Below, piece by piece: positions 15,284-20,393 of a DNA stretch of 20,393 bases. The stretch comes from a virus. Made by a program: the position numbers and the translations under genes. Under the pieces are notes generated by a model, which saw nothing but the letters and a program-made list of their open reading frames with translations, was not told the DNA's origin and ran no database searches. The stretch is from positions 1-20,393 of IMG/VR virus record IMGVR_UViG_3300007609_000115; one strand, written 5' to 3'. Every line of letters begins with the position of its first letter. Within the stretch, counting starts at the first letter, position 1.

Positions 15284-16642
15284 ATGTCAATTATAAAAGA
15301 TTATCAAGAGGGAAACACACAACTTAACAAGCTTAAGTACAAAGGGAATATGGGCGGTGGCCATCCCGGCAACCCTCCTCTTATACAAAAAAGAGTTCCT
15401 ACTGAAAATACAGAAGCCTCTCCTATAAGAGGAACAGAATTAGCTGCAAGACTTGATGATGTAGGAAGGATAGGACAATTATTTGCCCGAAGAGAAGGGT
15501 TAAGATTTTTAGCCAATAATACTGCTCTTAATAATACTATCGATCAGTCCTACCTCAATTCTACACTTCAGGAGAGAGTAACCCGTTTGAGGGAAAATTT
15601 ACCGTTTACCGCCAAAGATACTCTTCTAACTCTAGTATCTACACTTGCCTCTATTCCGGTAGCAGGCACCGGTACACATTTTATTAAGGGAGCTTTAGGT
15701 ACTAGAAAATACTTAAATGATGGTAATCAAGGTTTAAATCCTTCCTTAATCACCGGATTACCTGAAGGTCCTATTTCCCCTATACAGGAAAAAGAAACTA
15801 CCCTTCCAGACGAAGTTTTAAAACAGTACTACTACGGAGGGTCTAAAAAACCTAACGGACTAACCCAGGAAGATTTTACTAGTAAACCAGAGGAGTGGAA
15901 GAATTCTTACAATATTAAGAAGGATACGACTAATATCCCTAGTAATGACAGAACTAAAACTACTATAAACATTGGGGATCCAGGTGTACCTAAAATAAAG
16001 TACGACAAAGACGGTAATTTTCATAACACTGTATCTGACGAAACAGCTATCGATAAAATAAACGCTACATCAGGGTTTAATACAGATACTGACACTCAGG
16101 ATGATTACGTAAAATTTGTATTTGAAATACTTCCTGTAAGTTCAGAATCGTCAACGTTTATACAGTTTAGATCATATCTTGATAGTTTTGACGATTCTTT
16201 TAACGGAGATTGGTCAGAAACACAGTACATCGGTAGGGGTGAGTCTTTTTACACTTATAGAGGATTTAAAAGATCAGTAAACTTATCGTTTAAAGCTGCT
16301 GCAGGAACTAAGACAGAACTTAGACCGATATATGAAAAACTAAACTACCTAGCCTCTACAACAGCTCCTTCTTATTCAGGAAACAACCTTATGAGAGGAA
16401 CAGTTGTTAGAATGACAGTAGGAAGCTATATTAATAATGTACCGGGTATAATTACTAGTATAAATTACAGTTGGAGAAATGGATACCAATGGGAAATCGT
16501 AGATGATGTTCTACCTCAAGTTTTAGACTGTACGTTAAGTTTTACTCCAATTCATTCTTTTACACCAAAAGTAATAACCCAAGACAACTTTAATAATTCA
16601 CCTCTGCTTGGATTTCCAGTAGTACCCGTAGAAAATGAATAG
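15284..16642 (+). CDS. Baseplate tube cap/initiator-like protein (gp48/gp54-like)
   Basis: A protein of 452 residues that starts one base after the tape measure stop. The N-terminal 150 residues are Gly/Pro/Asn-rich and carry LRFLANNTALN and a TGTHFIKGALG segment. A linker rich in Pro/Thr/Lys follows. The C-terminal domain (about 275-445) is the recognisable part: FIQFRSYLDSF, FYTYRGFKRSVNLSFKAAA, ELRPIYEKLNYLAS, LMRGTVVRMTVGSYI and LDCTLSFTPIHSFTP. This domain type is seen in proteins that join the baseplate hub to the tail tube. In T4, genes 48 and 54 follow the tape measure gene 29, which supports the call. Which of the two it corresponds to cannot be decided. Confidence 0.65.
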   Translation: MSIIKDYQEGNTQLNKLKYKGNMGGGHPGNPPLIQKRVPTENTEASPIRGTELAARLDDVGRIGQLFARREGLRFLANNTALNNTIDQSYLNSTLQERVTRLRENLPFTAKDTLLTLVSTLASIPVAGTGTHFIKGALGTRKYLNDGNQGLNPSLITGLPEGPISPIQEKETTLPDEVLKQYYYGGSKKPNGLTQEDFTSKPEEWKNSYNIKKDTTNIPSNDRTKTTINIGDPGVPKIKYDKDGNFHNTVSDETAIDKINATSGFNTDTDTQDDYVKFVFEILPVSSESSTFIQFRSYLDSFDDSFNGDWSETQYIGRGESFYTYRGFKRSVNLSFKAAAGTKTELRPIYEKLNYLASTTAPSYSGNNLMRGTVVRMTVGSYINNVPGIITSINYSWRNGYQWEIVDDVLPQVLDCTLSFTPIHSFTPKVITQDNFNNSPLLGFPVVPVENE

Positions 16643-16937
16643 ATATATAAACATAGAAACAGGAACATCTGAAACAGGAAAAACCTTTAGGAGAAATCCT
16701 ATATATCCTTCTGTTCCTCCAACGGCCGAAGACCTTTATATTATAAGTTCAATAGGGGATAGATACGATACTCTCGCCCTTAGATTTTACGGTGACCCTA
16801 AACTATGGTGGATAATCGCTTCTTCTAATAATTTTAATAAAACCTCTTTGGTTTTAGAACCAGGAGTTCAAATAAGAATACCGGCTAGTAAACAGCAGGC
16901 AATCGAATTATTTAATAGTGTTAATAGTTCTAGATAA
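16635..16937 (+). CDS. Small LysM-type baseplate protein (gp53 / tail protein X-like)
   Basis: A protein of 100 residues containing DRYDTLALRFYGDPKLWW at about 42-59, then IASSNNF, then LEPGVQIRIPA. This is the LysM-like fold found in P2 gpX and in T4 gp53. The pattern of a Tyr/Trp-rich helix followed by a PGxxIRIP turn is the diagnostic part. T4 gp53 is about 196 residues, so this is nearer to tail protein X in size. It probably sits at the junction of the baseplate hub and the tail tube. The start overlaps the upstream gene by 8 bases and the stop overlaps the next ATG (TAATG). Confidence 0.8.
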   Translation: MNRYINIETGTSETGKTFRRNPIYPSVPPTAEDLYIISSIGDRYDTLALRFYGDPKLWWIIASSNNFNKTSLVLEPGVQIRIPASKQQAIELFNSVNSSR

Positions 16938-19045
16938 TGTCTTTAAGTTATAGTGGACAGAGTGTAATCGGCGGTAAATTTGATACCGGTGTTGAAACCC
17001 AGTTAAACCTTAGAAAAGAGATTATCAATAAGGTTAACACTAGTACTACAGATGATATTAAATACCTTACCTCTACTACAGGTTGGGTTAGAGCTATTTC
17101 TTCAGTAGATACATTTGATAGCACACAAAGAACATTTACCTCAGATCCGTCTAGGACTTCTATACTACAAGGAGGAACACCAGATTCATTTAACGGGTTT
17201 AACCCAAGTCAAAATAAATCTTCTTATACTCTACAGCAAGAATACGGATATATTCCTACGGCGGGTATAACCTCATTTCAAGTAATGGCTAAAGGTACGT
17301 TTGGTACTCTTAGGACTGCTTCTTTTACATTTACCGTTCACTCACCGGAAGATTTTAGTAAATTAGAACAGTTATATTTAAGGCCTGGATTTAGTATACT
17401 CCTTGAATGGGGACATTCATATCACTTATCTAACACAGAAAGAAAATTAATACCGACAACAGATATATATCCTCAGGAAGATTTTTTAAGACCAAGTTCG
17501 GATACGGTTATAGAATCTAAAATAGATTCGTTAAAGTCAACAGGAAATTCATATAATTACGATGCCTTATTTGGAATAATTAAAAATTTTATTTGGAACT
17601 ATAATGGATATTCTTACGAATGTCAGGTAGATGTTGTGTCTAAAGGTGAAGTTGTAGAGGCTGTGAGAGCTGTTATGGCCCCGTTGACTAGAATAAAAGA
17701 AAGTGTAGAATCAACTAATGTAAAATACGATCCTACGGAATACGGGTCTGAACTAATAGGTTATTTAAAACTTATTGAGTCTGTTCAAATAGAACCTAAG
17801 TCCACTAATATTTCAAGGTCGATTTTAGAAAAACTTAAAGAACAAAAACAAAGTGAAACTCTAACAAATAGAATTGAAGCTAAACACCAAGAAGTTAATA
17901 AACCTATAACTTTTGTAGAAGGTAACCTTACACAAAATTATCAGTCTAAGTATGGAAATACAAGGTATATTTCTCTTAGAACTCTTTTAATTCTTATAAA
18001 CGAGACAGCTCTCTTATATTTTAATAATGATCCATATGTTTCTTTTAATGTTGGAGAAAATAATACAGTAAATTCGTACACGACATTTAATAACCACTTT
18101 GCATTAGATCTTGGAATATGCATCTTACCTAAACCTCAACAGGCTATCATTGCATTCCAACCTGGAATCTCTCTTCCTGATATACTAGGGTCTAATGATA
18201 TATTAGATATCTTTATATCTGTTAGTTTTTTAACTAACCAACTTGAAGAATTACAAAAAAAATCTGATATAGAATCTAAAGTCTACGATTTAATTGCAGA
18301 TAAAGTTCTTGGGCCAATTCAAGACAACCTGGGCAATATAAATTATTTTGATATAGCTGAAGATAGAAGAGGCGGAAAGACATTTTTACATATAGTTGAC
18401 AGAAAAGTTATCCCATCTAAAAACGATATTAAAACTAAATTAGACCTAGTAGGGTTAGCAAGTGAGGTGAGTAATTTAAATATTACTTCAAAAATATCAA
18501 ATAACCTTACCTCCATGATAGCTATTGCAGCACAAACTACATACTCGCCGTCTTCTGCTGAAGATCTATATAATATGCAGAAATGGAATGTAGGATTGAG
18601 AGACAGGCATCTTAAAAAAGGTACAATAGGGAGGAATGCAATATCACAAGAAAATATAGACATAACAACAGAAGTTAGTCAAGATTTAAAACTACAGCTA
18701 AATAATTACACAAGTAGAGTAAACAGTGAAACTAAAAATCCTGAATTAATTATACCTTCCCCGGAAGGGTTATACCTTATTCATAGACAAGTAATGAATG
18801 AACGGGTTAGGGCAAATACCAACACCCCTCCGGCAACCAATCCACCCGGTCTAATTCCTTTCGAACTTTCCTTTACTTTGAAAGGAATATCAGGAATAAA
18901 AGTAGGACAGGCATTCACTGTAAATGATTTCTTTCTACCTGAAAGATATAAAGGAAGAGTAGGATTTATTGTTACAGGTATTGACCATAAGGTAAATGAT
19001 AATATTTGGACAACCGATATTAAATCTCAAATGATATTCATATGA
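16937..19045 (+). CDS. Large baseplate hub-like structural protein
   Basis: A protein of 702 residues that resembles baseplate hub proteins. The N-terminal third has YGYIPTAGITSFQVMAKGTFGTLRTASFTF-type strands (positions about 104-133), then FSKLEQLYLRPGFSILLEWGHS near 140-160, a pattern where the hub barrel binds its neighbour. The middle (about 290-420) is helical and strand-rich. The C-terminal domain contains PFELSFTLKGISGIKVGQAF and a final GFIVTGIDHKVNDNIWTTDI, typical of hub/late-control-type domains that end with a solved-frame strand. The position after the LysM protein is that of a hub gene. I call it hub-like rather than gp27, as the family match is by layout. The start overlaps the upstream stop by one base and the end overlaps the next ATG (ATGA). 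Confidence 0.6.
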   Translation: MSLSYSGQSVIGGKFDTGVETQLNLRKEIINKVNTSTTDDIKYLTSTTGWVRAISSVDTFDSTQRTFTSDPSRTSILQGGTPDSFNGFNPSQNKSSYTLQQEYGYIPTAGITSFQVMAKGTFGTLRTASFTFTVHSPEDFSKLEQLYLRPGFSILLEWGHSYHLSNTERKLIPTTDIYPQEDFLRPSSDTVIESKIDSLKSTGNSYNYDALFGIIKNFIWNYNGYSYECQVDVVSKGEVVEAVRAVMAPLTRIKESVESTNVKYDPTEYGSELIGYLKLIESVQIEPKSTNISRSILEKLKEQKQSETLTNRIEAKHQEVNKPITFVEGNLTQNYQSKYGNTRYISLRTLLILINETALLYFNNDPYVSFNVGENNTVNSYTTFNNHFALDLGICILPKPQQAIIAFQPGISLPDILGSNDILDIFISVSFLTNQLEELQKKSDIESKVYDLIADKVLGPIQDNLGNINYFDIAEDRRGGKTFLHIVDRKVIPSKNDIKTKLDLVGLASEVSNLNITSKISNNLTSMIAIAAQTTYSPSSAEDLYNMQKWNVGLRDRHLKKGTIGRNAISQENIDITTEVSQDLKLQLNNYTSRVNSETKNPELIIPSPEGLYLIHRQVMNERVRANTNTPPATNPPGLIPFELSFTLKGISGIKVGQAFTVNDFFLPERYKGRVGFIVTGIDHKVNDNIWTTDIKSQMIFI

Positions 19046-19551
19046 CAGATTTACCAAAATCCAAATACAGTGACCCCATTCACACCCCGGGTAAAGAATT
19101 TGAACTCAACGGCAGAGAGTATGTAGGATGGTATGTAGTAACTTATTTAGATAGATACTATACAGGTAAAACTTTGACTGAAAATTCAAAAGAGATATTC
19201 AAACTACAATCAGATAATCCATTTCAAAATAATGTTTTTGTACAGCAGGTAGTTTCTCCATCTACTTCTGAAAGACTCAAAGGAGTTTTTAAAAGATACT
19301 TAATCCAAAAGTTAAGTTCACAGAGTATTATTCAAGTCAATAAAGAAAGGTACGACAGTTTTAGTAATACCCCTGGAATAAAAAGGGTTACCGTAGACTG
19401 GATTATCAAAGGCCCGGCCCAAGATGTAGTTAAAGGACCGTACAGATATGTAGGAGCGGCAAATAAAAATAAAGAAACGGTATCCAAACTCGAAAAGTTT
19501 ATTCCCGGTATTACAAACTTTTTTAAAGACTACTCAGAGTTTGTAGAATAA
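19042..19551 (+). CDS. Small virion-associated protein of unknown function
   Basis: A protein of 169 residues without a named family. The start is typical of small structural proteins in marine T4-like phages: a short disordered stretch, HTPGKEFELNGREYVGWYVV, then YYTGKTLTENS. The rest has mixed helix/strand with a WIIKGPAQDVVKGPYRYVG segment and no cysteine. The start is an ATGA overlap with the hub-like gene, so it is made with the baseplate proteins and may be a baseplate component. The stop at 19549-19551 ends the tail module. Confidence 0.75.
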   Translation: MTDLPKSKYSDPIHTPGKEFELNGREYVGWYVVTYLDRYYTGKTLTENSKEIFKLQSDNPFQNNVFVQQVVSPSTSERLKGVFKRYLIQKLSSQSIIQVNKERYDSFSNTPGIKRVTVDWIIKGPAQDVVKGPYRYVGAANKNKETVSKLEKFIPGITNFFKDYSEFVE

Positions 19552-19588
19552 GAAATTTATCTTATTTTATTACAAAGGTTATTAATAA

Positions 19589-20393
19589 GTGTTTTATATA
19601 GTTGAACAGGAGAGTAAACTCTCTCAATTACAATCATTAGGAAAGTTAGGACTATACGTAGACGTTATATCGTCTAACAGTATGTATCATCCTAAACTTA
19701 CTTCTACGGTTGCGGTTTATATCCGCCCTGTAAAAGGAGACACTGGATATATTATTCCTATAAATCACGATGAAGGTATTAACGTTTTAAAAGAACGTGT
19801 ATATGAGGTTCTCTCATCAACCGATAAACTATATACATTAGATAAGAAAAACCTTCTCTACCACTTTAATTTACAGAAAGCCATAGACATATCTCTATTA
19901 TATTCTATGACTTATTACGATAAACTGGAATATTCAAGAGAAAATAACACTCTTAACTTCTTCTATAATAAATTTAACGGATTTAGTAATATTAACCAGT
20001 TAATTCCTATCAGTAAACTATATGAATCTTGTGAAAAAGTATACGAGAGTGTAAAAGATAAAATAGAGTTACAAATTCCTTATGGTTTTGACTTTTATAA
20101 TAATACCGCTACCAACGTTTCTTTCTTGATCGAACAGTCTGGACTTGGAATTCACTACGATGCGTTTAATAAAATGTTTAATCCTCGTAATTTAAGATTT
20201 AATACCGTCGATAACATAACATATTCATACTATAATTTATACAATGCTACTTCTAGACCTACTAATGCTTTCAACAGCATTAATTACGCTGCGATCCCTA
20301 AGACAGTCGAACATCGTAAATGCTTCAGACCACAGAACGACTATTTTGTTGAGCTTGACTTTGATGGCTACCACTTGCGTCTACTTTGTGATC
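19589..20393 (+). CDS. Divergent family A DNA polymerase, 5' part (runs off window)
   Basis: An open frame beginning with GTG at 19589. A TAA immediately upstream excludes an earlier start, and the next in-frame ATG is at 19682. It continues past the window, so 268 residues are visible. A weak AAAGG lies 11 bases before. Residues 53-60 (GYIIPINH) match the exonuclease-domain strand of DNA polymerase I proteins. FLIEQSGLGIHYD at 179-191 matches the start of the polymerase domain. NATSRPTNAFNSIN (219-232), then IPK, HRKCFRPQND and DFDGYHLRLL (257-266), line up with the TGRLSS...NLQNIP...R..F and motif A DYSQIELR blocks. D257 is the expected catalytic aspartate. Oddities: His262 replaces the usual steric-gate Glu, the exonuclease motif reads LYVDVIS instead of DxE, and only about 35 residues separate the thumb start from the TxR motif. 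The fingers, motifs B and C, are outside the window. Confidence 0.75.
   Translation, partial: MFYIVEQESKLSQLQSLGKLGLYVDVISSNSMYHPKLTSTVAVYIRPVKGDTGYIIPINHDEGINVLKERVYEVLSSTDKLYTLDKKNLLYHFNLQKAIDISLLYSMTYYDKLEYSRENNTLNFFYNKFNGFSNINQLIPISKLYESCEKVYESVKDKIELQIPYGFDFYNNTATNVSFLIEQSGLGIHYDAFNKMFNPRNLRFNTVDNITYSYYNLYNATSRPTNAFNSINYAAIPKTVEHRKCFRPQNDYFVELDFDGYHLRLLCD

Noticed and set aside
19552-19588. Promoter for the polymerase gene (TTATTTTATTACAAAGG)
   Set aside because: It partly resembles the TATTTATTACA motif at 12028, but it has an extra T and no TATTTATA core, so the match is too loose in AT-rich sequence.
1-20393. tRNA genes, CRISPR arrays, insertion sequences and attachment sites
   Set aside because: The gaps between genes are all at most about 112 bases and contain no cloverleaf, spaced direct repeats or terminal inverted repeats that I could see.

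Overview
This window looks like part of a low-GC contractile-tailed (myovirus) bacteriophage genome with T4-like tail proteins. All recognisable genes lie on the + strand and are packed tightly, mostly with 1-50 base overlaps. The best-recognised proteins are a tail sheath, a gp19-type tail tube, a gp26-type protein and a tape-measure protein. I see no tRNA, rRNA, CRISPR array, insertion sequence or minus-strand gene. Almost no start codon is preceded by a GGAGG-like Shine-Dalgarno sequence, and the leaders are A/T-rich. This pattern is usual in Bacteroidota and their phages, so a marine or aquatic Bacteroidota host is a reasonable but unproven guess.

Region 1 (about 1-9235) is an uninterrupted, translationally coupled cassette of enzymes. 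It holds four radical-SAM proteins (15-1424, 1962-3587, 4204-5550, 7221-8579), a short-chain dehydrogenase (3587-4207), a 2-oxoglutarate/Fe(II) oxygenase-like protein (6550-7221), a possible lectin-like beta-sandwich protein (1378-1962), a possible distant glycosyltransferase-like protein (8579-9235) and a protein of unknown function (5534-6550). The four radical-SAM proteins form two pairs with different N-terminal cysteine patterns. They probably carry out successive chemical modifications of a shared substrate such as a glycan, a small molecule or a peptide/virion protein. The substrate cannot be read from the sequence. This is the most likely undescribed system in the window.

Region 2 (9223-19551) is the tail module: a small coiled-coil protein, sheath, tube, a strong rho-independent terminator, a gp26-like protein with an overlapping downstream frame, tape measure, a tube cap/initiator-like protein, a small LysM-type baseplate protein, a large hub-like baseplate protein and a small structural-type protein. 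The gp26-like gene ends on a run of seven T within the overlap with the next frame, a strong candidate for a programmed frameshift making an extended tail-assembly chaperone. A TATTTATA motif recurs in every real intergenic leader of this module and is a candidate phage promoter element.

Region 3 (19589 to the end) is the 5' part of a gene that reads as a divergent family A DNA polymerase. The polymerase motif A is visible at the very edge of the window. The usual steric-gate glutamate appears to be histidine, the exonuclease motif looks degenerate and the thumb looks shortened.
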